Part shown: piece by piece, positions 1 to 8,981 of the stretch | Numbering within the stretch: position 1 is the stretch's first letter | Layout of the letters: every line of letters begins with the position of its first letter | Origin: WRIS01 sp050945135 | Lineage (GTDB): Bacteria; Actinomycetota; Coriobacteriia; Coriobacteriales; Eggerthellaceae | Reading direction: 5' to 3' | Length of the DNA: 57,381 bases | NCBI GenBank assembly: GCA_050945135.1 | Contig: JBMNSJ010000006.1 | Location: forward strand, 1-57,381 | Program-made: the position numbers and the translations under genes | Notes under the pieces: generated by a model | What the model saw: the letters and a program-made list of their open reading frames with translations, nothing else | Database searches by the model: none | What the model was told of the DNA's origin: nothing

Positions 1-46
1 GCAGGTTCATGATGATCTGCTCTGTGGTGTAGCGTGTCTTTTTCAT
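1..46 (-). CDS. IS3-family transposase OrfA, N-terminal 15 codons (partial)
   Basis: The minus strand from 46 reads M-K-K-T-R-Y-T-T-E-Q-I-I-M-N-L and runs off the window. This is the standard start of the small helix-turn-helix protein OrfA of IS3-family elements, which binds the terminal repeats and is normally joined to the DDE protein OrfB by a -1 frameshift. A Shine-Dalgarno-like AAAGGA lies about 8 bases upstream of the ATG. Only the first 15 residues are visible, so subgroup and integrity cannot be judged. Confidence 0.7.
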   Translation of the reverse strand, partial: MKKTRYTTEQIIMNL

Positions 47-121
47 TGTCTGGTCCTTTCCCTTCAGTGTCGAATTCTATCTATTTCCTAACACTGGGGT
101 TGGATCAGATTCAGGGGGTCA
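1..121 (-). mobile_element. IS3-family insertion sequence, one end only
   Basis: Only the end of the element lies in the window; the rest is to the left. Seen: a transposase start (next entry) reading out of the window, and a non-coding leader of about 75 bases upstream of it. On the minus strand the sequence from 121 begins TGACCCCCTGA, which fits the TGA-start terminal repeats of several IS3 groups. The exact boundary is inference, because the other terminal repeat and any target duplication cannot be seen. Confidence 0.6.
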
Positions 122-181
122 TGCCAGCACTACTGTCGAGTATCTTTGTAGCCATGTTCTCCTACTCCTTGCATGTTCACA

Positions 182-1117
182 CTAATACGTATATCTATCG
201 GTATATGAAGAGCCGTCCCCTGTATAGCTTGTTGCGCCACCCGCAGCGAAGGTAGTGTCAATCCGCGTCCATGTTTCTGCATCAACGCTTAAGGCCACTG
301 CCTGCCAACTGCCGTTAATATACACCATATTCCAAGCGTGATAAATATTATCAGGAGAAACGTAACCTGTCAGTATTTTACACGGGATACCCTGGCTTCT
401 GAGCATGGCGGCAGCTAGCGACGCGTAGTCAAAACAGATGCCTTTTCCTGATTGCAGGGTTTCGTCTGGGTTGGGAACGTAGCCATCGGTGACGGCGGCG
501 GCTTTTTGGGTGTCGTAGTCAATATTGCTCACAATCCAGTTATAGATGTTTTTTAGCACATCTCCTTGGTTTGCTGCTCCGGCACTCAGTTCGGCAGCTT
601 TTGCGACGCAGGCGCTACTCTCGTTGTAGTTGCAGAAATAATTTGGACGCACAAAGGGGGAGAACTCAGATTCGAGATAGACCTCTTGAGTTACGGGAGG
701 AAAGGTTAGCTCAACATAGCGATTGTCCGAGGTGTTTTGCCAGATGGAAAACACGTAGGTGCCGCTTCCCATATTGATGGGACATGAGATAGGCGTTCCA
801 TCATTGGGAAGGTCGTAGTTATAACTCATGTCGCCATAGCTTACTTGGAATTTCAATCGCGCAACCGATGTTCCAGCTGCGCTTACATATCCTTGCGAGA
901 CATTTGAAGTGTCAATGGTGTAGCCGTAAGGACCAACGCCATCAATGTTTGGAGTTGAGAGGGCAACCGGTCCGGGAACAAATTCTGGACCAGAGGTTTC
1001 TCCCTCAAGGGAGTTCCCATTTGCAGAATCACAAGATGATAAAAGAGCGATAATAGCCGAGAAGATAATCCCCACAAGACAGAGGAGGAAGAATAGTTTG
1101 ACTTTTTGAGTAGACAT
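182..1117 (-). CDS. Transglutaminase-like secreted lipoprotein
   Basis: Protein of 311 residues. The start at 1117 places a short basic N-terminus before a hydrophobic segment ending in a lipobox (L-S-S-C, Cys29), so the protein is probably lipid-anchored outside the membrane. An upstream ATG at 1225 would add 36 hydrophilic residues before the signal and is less likely. The C-terminal half is a transglutaminase/protease-like fold with a recognisable triad: Cys228 in GKGICFDYASL, His260 in YHAWNMVYING and Asp287 in TRIDTTF. Such bacterial proteins act as peptidases or cross-linkers at the cell surface; the substrate cannot be read from sequence. Residues 30-180 look like an extracellular beta domain of unknown type. 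The gene stands alone next to the IS3 end. Confidence 0.75.
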   Translation of the reverse strand: MSTQKVKLFFLLCLVGIIFSAIIALLSSCDSANGNSLEGETSGPEFVPGPVALSTPNIDGVGPYGYTIDTSNVSQGYVSAAGTSVARLKFQVSYGDMSYNYDLPNDGTPISCPINMGSGTYVFSIWQNTSDNRYVELTFPPVTQEVYLESEFSPFVRPNYFCNYNESSACVAKAAELSAGAANQGDVLKNIYNWIVSNIDYDTQKAAAVTDGYVPNPDETLQSGKGICFDYASLAAAMLRSQGIPCKILTGYVSPDNIYHAWNMVYINGSWQAVALSVDAETWTRIDTTFAAGGATSYTGDGSSYTDRYTY

Positions 1118-1556
1118 ATCAAATTCGGCCTCGGTTTGAGCGAAGCTTACTTCATTCTTCGTATTCCCTTGCAGTCTCACCCCGTAGCGCCTCTGCTTCT
1201 TCTCTCTGCAGTCTAGAAACCACACAAAGTATCTTAGGTGATTTCAACGTTCTATTATAGCCGTATGTGTGGGCATATGATGACTACTGATACTTTGAGA
1301 TTCAACTGAAACCTTGTGTATAGAGGGGCGTAGGCCAAAAGTGGTGTCTTACTTTACGCTTGCCTGCAGTTTCAGATATGAAGGCGCGCGTAGATGGCTT
1401 AAGCTTTCTCATACAATCTTTTAGCGAATGAGTTTCATCACAAGTAATTCATTATTGTTTCGGGATGATTTAGACTGCTCCCGCGCAATGAGATTAGATG
1501 ATAGACTCGTGCGGCGAAACAAATAACGTAAGGCCATCAATGATAGGGGTGGATAT
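1118..1556. other. Intergenic region upstream of the formate dehydrogenase genes
   Basis: About 440 bases between divergent genes. No conserved reading frame, tRNA or clear hairpin was seen. In the frame of the downstream gene there is a TAA at 1524, so no missing N-terminal domain of that protein is hidden here. TACAAT near 1413 could be a -10 box for the downstream operon, but no good -35 was found. Confidence 0.4.
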
Positions 1557-3395
1557 TTGGCTAGGTTAACCATACCGGCGTCAAACAAAATTGATGCCAA
1601 CCTTGCTGAGCTGCAAGATGATTTCCTCAGACGTGTAGAGGCGATGCCTCCAGGAATGTGCCCCATTGCTTTAGTTCAGGCAATAATGAGCACAAGCACC
1701 TTACAGACATGCGGGAAGTGCGTGCCCTGTCGAGATGGCATGCCTCGACTTACTCACATGATGCAGCAAGTGCTTGACTGTCGAGCTGACGAAGCCCTGC
1801 TTGCTCAAATGGAAGAACTTGCACAAATGATTCGAGATTCATCGGATTGTGCTATTGGATATGATGCGGCAGAGCTCTTTTTACGCTCGCGAGAACTCTT
1901 TGCAGAAGAATATGAGAGTCATCTGGTAAAACACGAGTGTGCAGGCGATACAACGCAAACAGTGGCATGTGAAGCGATGTGCCCGGCTCACGTAAACGTG
2001 CCTGCCTACGTTGCCCTTGTGGGCGAGGGTAAATATGCCGAAGCTATCAAAGTAATTCGTGCCGATAACCCCTTTCCAACAGCATGCGCTTACGTGTGTG
2101 AGCACCCTTGCGAGGATAGTTGTCGGAGAAGACTCATCGATGCTCCACTTAATATCCGAGGAATCAAAAAGTATGCTGTCGATCAAGTATCGGCAGATAA
2201 GGTGGATCTTGCGCAAGTTTCGGTATCTACCGGCAAGCGCATTGCAGTTGTTGGTGGTGGACCAAGCGGCTTGAGCTGCGCTTACTTTTTGGCGCTCATG
2301 GGTCATGAGGTGGTAGTTTTTGAGCAGCGCACACATCTTGGAGGGATGCTGCGCTATGGCATTCCCGCTTATCGTCTTCCTCGTGAGCGGCTAGACGAAG
2401 ACATACGTGCTATTACCAGTCTTGATAATATTGAGGTTAAGCTGGGTTCTCCTATTGGAAAAACGCAGCTGGAAGCACTGTCCGCAGAGTTTGATGCCCT
2501 CTATATTGCCGTAGGGGCACAGCTTGGAAAAAGCCTTGAGCTCGATAATGAATTGGCTACAGGTGTGTTTTCTGCAGTGGAATTACTTGGAACTGCGGGA
2601 GAGGGACACGTTCCGGATTTCTCCGGGAAAAAGGTTGCGGTTATTGGTGGCGGTAATGTAGCAATGGATTGCGCTCGTACAGCCATTCGCGCAGAAGCCG
2701 AAGAAGTGTCGGTGGTGTATCGGCGTCGGCAAGACGACATGACTGCGCTACCAATCGAGGTAGAAAGCGCGATAGCCGAAAGCGTCGAGATGATAACGCT
2801 CGAAGCCCCTGTTGGTATTGAGGTGAACGAAGCGGGCGCTTGCACCGGTGTTATCACGCAACCTCAGAAAGTCCAGCAGGTGAAAGACGGCAGGCCTTCT
2901 GTTGCGCCAGCCGATAAACCTCAGACTACGGTAGATGCTGAGGTGGTTTTGGTCGCAATTGGGCAAGCCGTTGATGTGGATGAGTTTGAGCAGTTCGGCA
3001 TGAAAACGAACAGAGGACGCTTTGTGGCTGATGGGTTTTTGCATGCCGCGGGCTATCAAAACATTTTTGTTGGAGGAGATTGTCAAACGGGTCCCGCAAC
3101 GGCAATCAAAGCCATTGGTGCTGGTAGGGTTGCAGCACGAAATATCGACGAATTTTTGGGATATCACCATGCACTTGGCTCCGAGGTGGCTGTTCCCGAG
3201 GCACATCCAAACGATCGGACACCAAAGGGACGAGTAGAAATAATTGAGCGCCCTGCGCGAGAGAGAAAGCATGATTTTAGTCATGTTGAGCAAGCGATTA
3301 GTCGCGAAGAGATTGTGTGGGAGTGCGGAAGATGTTTACGCTGTGATCATTTTGGCAGTGGAGTTTTAGACGAAGGGCGGGAGCGCTATGCCTAA
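1557..3395 (+). CDS. Formate dehydrogenase electron-transfer subunit (NuoF iron-sulfur tail fused to GltD-like oxidoreductase)
   Basis: Protein of 612 residues starting at TTG, supported by a strong AGGGG about 6 bases upstream. Residues about 45-110 match the C-terminal [4Fe-4S] domain of NuoF (TCGKCVPCRDG plus a late Cys in SSDCAIG). Residues about 135-600 are a GltD/glutamate synthase small-chain module: N-terminal cysteine clusters (CEAMCPAHVNV, CEHPCEDSCRR), an FAD Rossmann motif (VVGGGPSGLSCAY) and a second NAD(P) Rossmann motif (VIGGGNVAMDCART). The usual FMN/NADH-binding part of NuoF is absent. The stop overlaps the start of the catalytic subunit gene by 8 bases, so the two are cotranscribed. 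Known NADP-linked formate dehydrogenases such as that of Moorella pair a catalytic subunit with a NuoF-GltD-like protein; that this one passes electrons to NAD(P) is inference. Confidence 0.8.
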   Translation: MARLTIPASNKIDANLAELQDDFLRRVEAMPPGMCPIALVQAIMSTSTLQTCGKCVPCRDGMPRLTHMMQQVLDCRADEALLAQMEELAQMIRDSSDCAIGYDAAELFLRSRELFAEEYESHLVKHECAGDTTQTVACEAMCPAHVNVPAYVALVGEGKYAEAIKVIRADNPFPTACAYVCEHPCEDSCRRRLIDAPLNIRGIKKYAVDQVSADKVDLAQVSVSTGKRIAVVGGGPSGLSCAYFLALMGHEVVVFEQRTHLGGMLRYGIPAYRLPRERLDEDIRAITSLDNIEVKLGSPIGKTQLEALSAEFDALYIAVGAQLGKSLELDNELATGVFSAVELLGTAGEGHVPDFSGKKVAVIGGGNVAMDCARTAIRAEAEEVSVVYRRRQDDMTALPIEVESAIAESVEMITLEAPVGIEVNEAGACTGVITQPQKVQQVKDGRPSVAPADKPQTTVDAEVVLVAIGQAVDVDEFEQFGMKTNRGRFVADGFLHAAGYQNIFVGGDCQTGPATAIKAIGAGRVAARNIDEFLGYHHALGSEVAVPEAHPNDRTPKGRVEIIERPARERKHDFSHVEQAISREEIVWECGRCLRCDHFGSGVLDEGRERYA

Positions 3396-6102
3396 TATAT
3401 GTATCAATGGGAAAAACCTTGCTGTCAACGAAGGCAGTACAATTCTTGAAGCAACGCAAGCAGCGGGGATTCATATTCCTACGCTGTGCTACCTAAAAGA
3501 ACGAAATGCAATCGCTTCATGCCGAATTTGCTGTGTTGAGCTAGAAGGCGAAGACGATTTAGTTACCGCGTGCAACACTCTTGTACGTGATGGCATGGTG
3601 GTAAAAACTACCTCGCAGCGGGTGGAGGATTGGCGGCATATTGCCCTCGAGCTTATTTTGGCAGAACACGCCATAGACACGCTTGATGATTGTGCGAACT
3701 GCCTCAAAGATCAAGCTTGTGAGCTGCAAACTCTATGTCGCGAGACAGGCATCACTCAGGCGCGTTGCAAAAACCCTTCTGTAGGACATGCTCCGCGCTT
3801 TGAGGACAACCCTCTCATTTCCTTCAACCCTAATCTGTGCATTGCTTGTCAACGTTGTGTAAGTACCTGCAATGATGTGGTGGGCAACCATTCCTTGAAA
3901 ACGGGCAGAAGAGGAACAAAAACTACGATAGTTGCGCCTTTTGGAAAAGGCTGGAAAGAGAGCATGTGCGAGACCTGCGGAAACTGCGTTCAGGCTTGCC
4001 CAACTGCTGCGCTTACGATGAAGCGTCGCGAGAGGTATCGGGAGCAAGAAGTAGAGAAGGTGCTTACAACCTGTCCACATTGCGCTGTTGGTTGTCAGCT
4101 TTATCTCAAGGTAAAGGACGGAAAAGTAGTTGACACAGAAGGAGCTAATGGTCCCACGAATCACTCGTTGCTCTGCATTAAGGGGCGCTCGGCTAGCTTC
4201 GATTTCATTGATTCGCCCGATCGCCTCCGCACGCCTTTGATAAAAAATCATGCGACCGGAGAGTTTGAAGAGGCAAGTTGGGACGAAGCACTTGATGTAG
4301 TGGCACGCCGCTTCTCCGAAATAAAAGCTGAAAAGGGTGGAGATGCCCTTGCGGCTTTTGCCTGCTCTCGCTCGACAAACGAAGATATTTATCTCTTCCA
4401 AAAAATGAGTCGTGTGGTGCTCGAGACCAACAACATTGATAATTGCGCGCGTGTTTGACACGCGCCTACGGTTGCCGGTCTGGCAACAACACTTGGTTCT
4501 GGAGCTATGACAAACACGATTGCCGATATTACGCAAGACGCTGAAGTCGTCTTGTTAATAGGCTCAAATCCTGAAGAAGCGCACCCGGTGCTTGGCATGC
4601 AGTTGCGTCAGGCAGTCGAACGCGGAACAAAACTTATCGTTGTTGATCCTCGAGAAATTGGCTTAACGCAACATGCTGACATTCATCTCAAGCTACGACC
4701 AGGCACTAATGTAGCTTTCGCAAACGGCATCGTACACATATTGATTTCCGAAGGGCTCGTAGACGAAGAGTTTGTTTCTCGACGCACCGAAGGCTTCGAA
4801 GAATTAGCGGCAATGGTTGCTAGCTATACTCCTGAGCGGGTTGCTGAGATTTGCCGCATTGATAAAGACGATTTGATTTCGGCAGCGAAGCTGTATGGAA
4901 GTGCAAAAACGGCACCAATTATGTATTGTCTTGGCGTGGCAGAGCACTCAACGGGTACTGAAGGCGTTATGAGCCTGTCCAATATTGCAATGGTGAATGG
5001 AAAGCTGGGTCGCGTAGGCTGCGGGGTAAACCCCATCCGTGGTCAAAATAATGTGCAAGGCGCCTGCGATGTGGGGGCAATTCCTTCGCATTTTACGGGC
5101 TACCAAAGCGTAGGAGATCCGGCGATTCGTGCAAAGTTTGAGGAGGCCTGGGGTGTAAAACTCAAGTCTGAAGTGGGATTGCGCTCAACAGAAGTATTCC
5201 CAGCAGCCATTCGTGATGAAATCGAGGGTCTCCTTATCTTTGGGGAAGACCCCTTAAGGACCGATCCCAATACAAAGCATATTATCGAGGCCTTGAGTTC
5301 TCTTCAGTTTTTCGTGGTGGTTGATTTATTTCTCACTGAAACCGCATCATATGCTGATGTTGTGCTTCCCGCGCGAAGTTACGCCGAAAAAGAAGGAACC
5401 TTCACCAATACCGAACGCCGTGTGCAACGAGTACGCCGTGCGGTAGAAGGCCCCACAGGACCAAAGCTTGATACCGAAATCATTACCGAGATTATGAACA
5501 GAATGGGCTATCCACAGCCGCAGCTGAGCGCTGCACAGATTATGGATGAGCTTGCATCGCTGACTCCCTCGTATGCAGGAATTAGCCATGCACGCCTTGA
5601 TAGTGAAGAGATTGGCGGCGCTGGAATTCAGTGGCCATGCCCAAGCAAAGAGCATCCAGGAACGCCCATCATGCATATGGAGTCCTTTTCTCGCGGACGA
5701 GGAACCTACTCAAATGCAGAGTATCGTGAGTCTACAGAGATGCCTGATGAAGAATATCCTCTCATGATGATGACTGGCCGCATTCTTTATCATTACAATG
5801 CATCGGCGATGACAGCACGAAGCGAAGGAATTAACGAAATTTCGGACTCCTCGTTCATTGAAATAAATGCCATTGATGCACAAAAGCTGGGAATAAACGA
5901 CGGAGATATGGTGAGGGCAGCCTCTCGTCGTGGCCAGATTGAGGTAAGGGCTCACGTGTCAAACAAAACTAATCAAGGAGAAACGTGGATGCCTTTTCAT
6001 TTTCAGGATGGAAACAGTAATTGGCTCACTATTTCTGCTCTCGATGAGATTAGTCGCGTGCCCGAATATAAAGTGTGTGCTGTAAAGGTTTGGAAGCCCT
6101 GA
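3388..6102 (+). CDS. fdhA: Formate dehydrogenase catalytic subunit, selenocysteine-containing
   Basis: One gene of 904 residues when the in-frame TGA at 4456-4458 is read as selenocysteine (residue 357). N-terminal part: a [2Fe-2S] ferredoxin domain (CRICC), a His-Cys type cluster site (DDCANCLKDQACEL), and two [4Fe-4S] motifs (CIACQRCVSTC, CETCGNCVQACP). From about residue 230 it is a molybdopterin oxidoreductase with its own cluster motif (CPHCAVGC) and a C-terminal molybdopterin dinucleotide domain. The residues around the TGA read NCARV-U-HAPTVAGLA, the family's active-site context where Sec or Cys ligates Mo or W. A SECIS hairpin follows directly. It is cytoplasmic, with no twin-arginine signal, and acts with the preceding subunit in formate oxidation or CO2 reduction coupled to a soluble carrier. 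A simple gene finder would split this gene at 4458 and restart at 4507. Confidence 0.92.
4456..4488 (+). promoter_or_regulatory. Selenocysteine codon (TGA) and bacterial SECIS hairpin
   Basis: TGA at 4456-4458 is followed by an 11-base spacer and then a hairpin with stem GTTGCC (4471-4476) / GGCAAC (4482-4487) and apical loop GGTCT. The loop and the 11-base spacing match what I remember of the E. coli fdhF SECIS, which SelB binds. The coding sequence continues in frame without change on both sides. Confidence 0.88.
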
Positions 6103-6104
6103 GC

Positions 6105-6161
6105 TTCTTTGGTATGAAGTGCGCGGTTTGTTAGGTTAGCAACTTGCGCACCAACAAAGAA
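6105..6161. other. Structured hairpin just after the formate dehydrogenase gene
   Basis: Two stem blocks are visible: TTCTTTG (6105-6111) with CAAAGAA (6155-6161), and inside it GTGCGC (6119-6124) with GCGCAC (6146-6151). No T-run follows, so it is not a classic intrinsic terminator on the plus strand; it may protect the 3' end of the mRNA. The 150 bases from here to the next gene hold nothing else that I recognise. Confidence 0.4.
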
Positions 6162-6312
6162 ACGTGATGAAAGGGTAGTAGAGATGTAAGGTGGAAAACC
6201 GGGCAAGATGCAGTATTATGTAATGAACATGGGGAATGCCTCATAGATGTCTGTGCGTAAGCTGCAGCAGGTTGGGAAGAGTACAGCAGGCAAGGTGGGA
6301 GTTGGGTGAACA

Positions 6313-6870
6313 ATGAAAAAAAGTAATGTGATTGTATATATCCTTTTGGCCGTAGTGTCCATTTTTCTTTTATGGCTTTGGTATTACCTTGGCCTCAACA
6401 ACATCGATGAGCCGCTTGATCTTGTAATTAGCATTGTGTGGTGGCTGATAGTTATCGTTGCCATTGTGGTCATTGTTCGTGTTGAAAAAGCGCGCAAGCA
6501 GCGCATTCAAACCATATATGTCACAGATGACATGTTGTTTAATCCAGAGCTCGGATAGATTAACTATACCACTCTCTTTGAGCTGATGGACGAGTCGGAA
6601 AATATGCTGAAAGATTTAAAGTACAACTTCAAAAAAGAAGATATGCCAAACGCTAACGCGTATCCGGTTAAGGCAATCCTAAAAACGAGTAAGTATAAAG
6701 ATGACGAAACCTGGGAAGGCAAAGTTGTTACTGTCGAGTTCAAGCAAGAACGCGAGTTTAGTAATAAAGAAGAATTGTTTACTATTCTGAACGAATCTGG
6801 CATGTTCGATGATCTCGAGGGTTCTTCGACTGAAGGCACTGCTCCTGCAGCTCAAACAGTTCAAGCGTAA
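6313..6870 (+). pseudogene. Small two-helix membrane protein gene with an in-frame TAG
   Basis: The reading frame from the ATG at 6313 gives 81 residues: two hydrophobic helices (about 5-28 and 35-58), then a basic stretch (RVEKARKQR) and a short soluble part ending in FNPELG. TAG at 6556-6558 stops it. The same frame stays open on the other side and gives about 103 further residues of plausible soluble protein (INYTTLFELMDESENML and on) to TAA at 6868. No frameshift separates the halves, and the second half has only a weak start (ATG 6586, no clear Shine-Dalgarno). The simplest reading is a nonsense mutation in one gene of about 185 residues. The family is not recognised. Alternatives are two separate small genes or a sequencing error at 6556. 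Confidence 0.55.
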
Positions 6871-7136
6871 ACTCACAAATACATAGCTGGTTTCGCGCTC
6901 TCCGGCCCAATGCTGCTGCGCTATCAACCTGGTCAAAGCGGTTTAGCTTCGAGGTGGTTTTACCTACGGCGCGATAAATCTGGCGAAACTAAGCTCGATC
7001 TGTATGAGATTGACACTTATGCCCGGTAAAACTAGCTGTTTCGGAAGCAAAGCGCTCTATTGCAATGACTAAAATCTTCGCCACCTGGGATAATCCAGAA
7101 CAAGAAATCGTAGGCCTGCCTTTCGTGCGGGCATAA
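6871..7136 (+). pseudogene. Remnant of an unrecognised coding sequence
   Basis: In the frame following the stop at 6868, protein-like sequence runs to TAA at 7027 (contains LLRYQPGQSGLASRWFYLRR and DLYEIDTYAR). A different frame then continues at once (KLAVSEAKRSIAMTKIFATW, then PEQEIVGLPFVRA) to TAA at 7134. Codon use and amino-acid composition look real in both pieces, and the switch near 7027 fits a frameshift. There is no good start codon or ribosome binding site. I do not recognise the family; this could be the tail of a gene lost by decay. Confidence 0.35.
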
Positions 7137-7246
7137 GCTTCAATCTCATGCAAAATACCTATCGCGCTGGGATTTTTTTCTTGAACTCTTAAAGCAATAG
7201 AAGTGAAATCGAAGAGGGCCCTTCAGGGGGCGGGGGTTCTGGATAG

Positions 7247-7416
7247 AAAAAGACTCCACCCCCGGCCAAAGGATGAACCCACCTCCTAAAAGGTGGGTGC
7301 TCGCAGCTGCTTCCTGGCTTTCGTATCAACGGATACGAATCTCCATTCTACGCGCTATCTTGAGCTCCCTATTCAAATGCGTCGGTCCATCTCTAGTGTG
7401 ACGCGAGGGTGAAGCT
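7247..7416 (-). ncRNA. ssrS: Probable 6S RNA
   Basis: A transcript of about 170 bases is inferred on the minus strand. TATACT (7428-7423) is a good -10 box. The 5' segment GCTTCACCC (7415-7407) pairs with GGGTGGAGT (7261-7253) to form a closing stem, followed directly by a T5 tract (7251-7247) as terminator. Inside, GGGAGCTC pairs with GAGCACCC apart from one A-A mismatch, and the apical hairpin TTCGTATC-CGTT-GATACGAA is perfect. The 5' strand of the bubble (GACCGACGCATTTGAATAG) resembles the corresponding part of the Bacillus 6S-1 RNA as I remember it. Overall shape (long rod, internal bubble, 3'-side hairpin CCACCT-TTTA-GGAGG) and length fit 6S RNA, which sequesters housekeeping RNA polymerase. 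No covariance search could be run. Confidence 0.6.
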
Positions 7417-7544
7417 GGCTTTAGTATAACGTGAGCTTACAGGTAATAATAGTCTTGACATAATTCCGTTTATGTTTTCAAATGGATAGAGCTAGAGTCA
7501 AATTCTGACCATCAATTTCCTTTAGAAAAAAATACCGTTATCCC

Positions 7545-8981
7545 TTATGTAAGCGCAAAATGGTGAGTACAGCACGCCTGCATGAATTCGTTATCATGCG
7601 TAATGACGATAATCCCGCGCCCTAGTGCTGCGGCATACTTTAGCGCTTCGGCAAGCTTGTGCATATTGATGGAGTCAAGGCCGCTTGTTGGTTCGTCAAG
7701 GATAATAAAAGGACGATCTAGCACCAAGCCGCAAGCAATCGAGAGTCGTTGTTTTTGACCTCCCGAAAGTGAAGCTGGGTGATGGTCCTTCAAATCGTAG
7801 AGCCCTAATTGTTGGAGTACGTTTCGCGCATGGGCAAGATTTTTTTCGCTTGGATCTACCCTGAGAAGAACTTCTTCAGCCACACGAGCAGTGAAGAATT
7901 CTGCGCTCACGTCATTTGAGCTATACCAGATATGCTCTCGTCGCTTCCTTGCTTTAAACGACACGCCACCGACTCTAATACTCCCAGTCGTATGCTTTTT
8001 GAAACCCACGATAGTTTTAGCAAGACTGGTTTTTCCAGCACCATTGATTCCAGTCAAGGCAACAATTTGACCAGGCTTAACGCACAGATTAACGTGTTTG
8101 AAGATGCTTTTCTTGCCAATAGTGAGTCCGAGGTCTTTCAGCGAGAGAGATGGGCTGACATCTGCCGGAGGCTCAACATCCGGTAAAGGAAGTGAAGGGC
8201 GCGGCAGGGCTTGAGGGCTCCGAATGCCCATGGCAAGTCGCTCATCATGGGAAAGCTGGAGAACTTGCGTATGTGTCAGCTCGCAATCGATGATACCGTG
8301 ATGTACATAATAGAATCGGTCGGCAAAATCCATAAGGTACGCAATACGATGCTCGGCGATGATGAGGGTGTAGCCTCTCATTTTGAGATCATAAAGAATT
8401 TCACGAAGTTCCTGAGTCGAACCCTCGTCAAGGTTAGCCGAGGGTTCATCCATAACAAGGATTGGGGGGCGGGGTGCGATTGCCGATGCTATCGCTGTGC
8501 GCTGTTTCTGCCCACTTGAAAGGGCGTCGATTTGCATACCGCGTAGCTCTCCAAGCGTAAGTTTCTCGATTGCATCATCAGCTAAGCTAACTACCTCGCC
8601 GTGTGAATATCCAAGATTTTCGCATCCGAAGGCAATTTCGCCAGCGAGCTGACTAGAAAAAAACTGCGAAGCGGGGTCTTGAAACACGCTTCCAACAAGT
8701 GTCGATCGCTCCCAGGAGGATAGCTGTATGGCAAGCTGTCCGGCGAGTTTTACCTGGCCGCTTACGGTGCCCCGGTAATAGCCTCCCGCGAGACCATTAA
8801 TTACGCGGGTGATAGTTGTCTTGCCGCTTCCTGAGCCTCCCATTAAAACGATGCATTCTCCGGCAGAGATGTTGAGGTTGATGTCGAAAAGGGTTTGCGG
8901 GGCATTAAGATAGGTGAAATCAAGACCGTCAAGTTCAATAGCATTTGGTTCACACTCTTCTGCTGCAAACTTTATCATCAT
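7545..8981 (-). CDS. ECF transporter energising ATPase, two fused nucleotide-binding domains
   Basis: Starts at ATG 8981, which overlaps the stop of the T component by one base and has GGAGG six bases upstream; 478 residues. Two ABC ATPase domains in tandem. Domain 1 has Walker A GGSGSGKTT, signature LSSGQKQR and Walker B ILVMDEPSANLD. Domain 2 has GINGAGKTS, LSGGQKQR and FIILDEPTSGLD. This double ATPase replaces the usual EcfA1/EcfA2 pair. It binds the cytoplasmic coupling helices of the T component and drives import of the S component's ligand. It is the last gene of the minus-strand operon that starts at 14053. All catalytic motifs are intact although the S gene of the operon is broken. 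Confidence 0.85.
   Translation of the reverse strand: MMIKFAAEECEPNAIELDGLDFTYLNAPQTLFDINLNISAGECIVLMGGSGSGKTTITRVINGLAGGYYRGTVSGQVKLAGQLAIQLSSWERSTLVGSVFQDPASQFFSSQLAGEIAFGCENLGYSHGEVVSLADDAIEKLTLGELRGMQIDALSSGQKQRTAIASAIAPRPPILVMDEPSANLDEGSTQELREILYDLKMRGYTLIIAEHRIAYLMDFADRFYYVHHGIIDCELTHTQVLQLSHDERLAMGIRSPQALPRPSLPLPDVEPPADVSPSLSLKDLGLTIGKKSIFKHVNLCVKPGQIVALTGINGAGKTSLAKTIVGFKKHTTGSIRVGGVSFKARKRREHIWYSSNDVSAEFFTARVAEEVLLRVDPSEKNLAHARNVLQQLGLYDLKDHHPASLSGGQKQRLSIACGLVLDRPFIILDEPTSGLDSINMHKLAEALKYAAALGRGIIVITHDNEFMQACCTHHFALT

Noticed and set aside
4456..4506. Break between two formate dehydrogenase genes, or a nonsense pseudogene
   Set aside because: The TGA lies exactly at the Sec position of the family, a SECIS hairpin follows, and the frame continues without change.
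6131..6140. Second DtxR/IdeR iron box (TTAGGTTAGC)
   Set aside because: Only the left half matches; the right half (AACTTGCGC) has no symmetry, so it is a half-site at best.
7247..7416. Signal recognition particle RNA, because of GGAAGCAGC
   Set aside because: The matching 5' side of the SRP core is missing and the apical hairpin has a different form; length and bubble fit 6S better.
7454..7488. Plus-strand promoter (TTGACA, 17 bases, TCAAAT)
   Set aside because: It would only transcribe antisense to the ECF ATPase gene and the -10 is poor.
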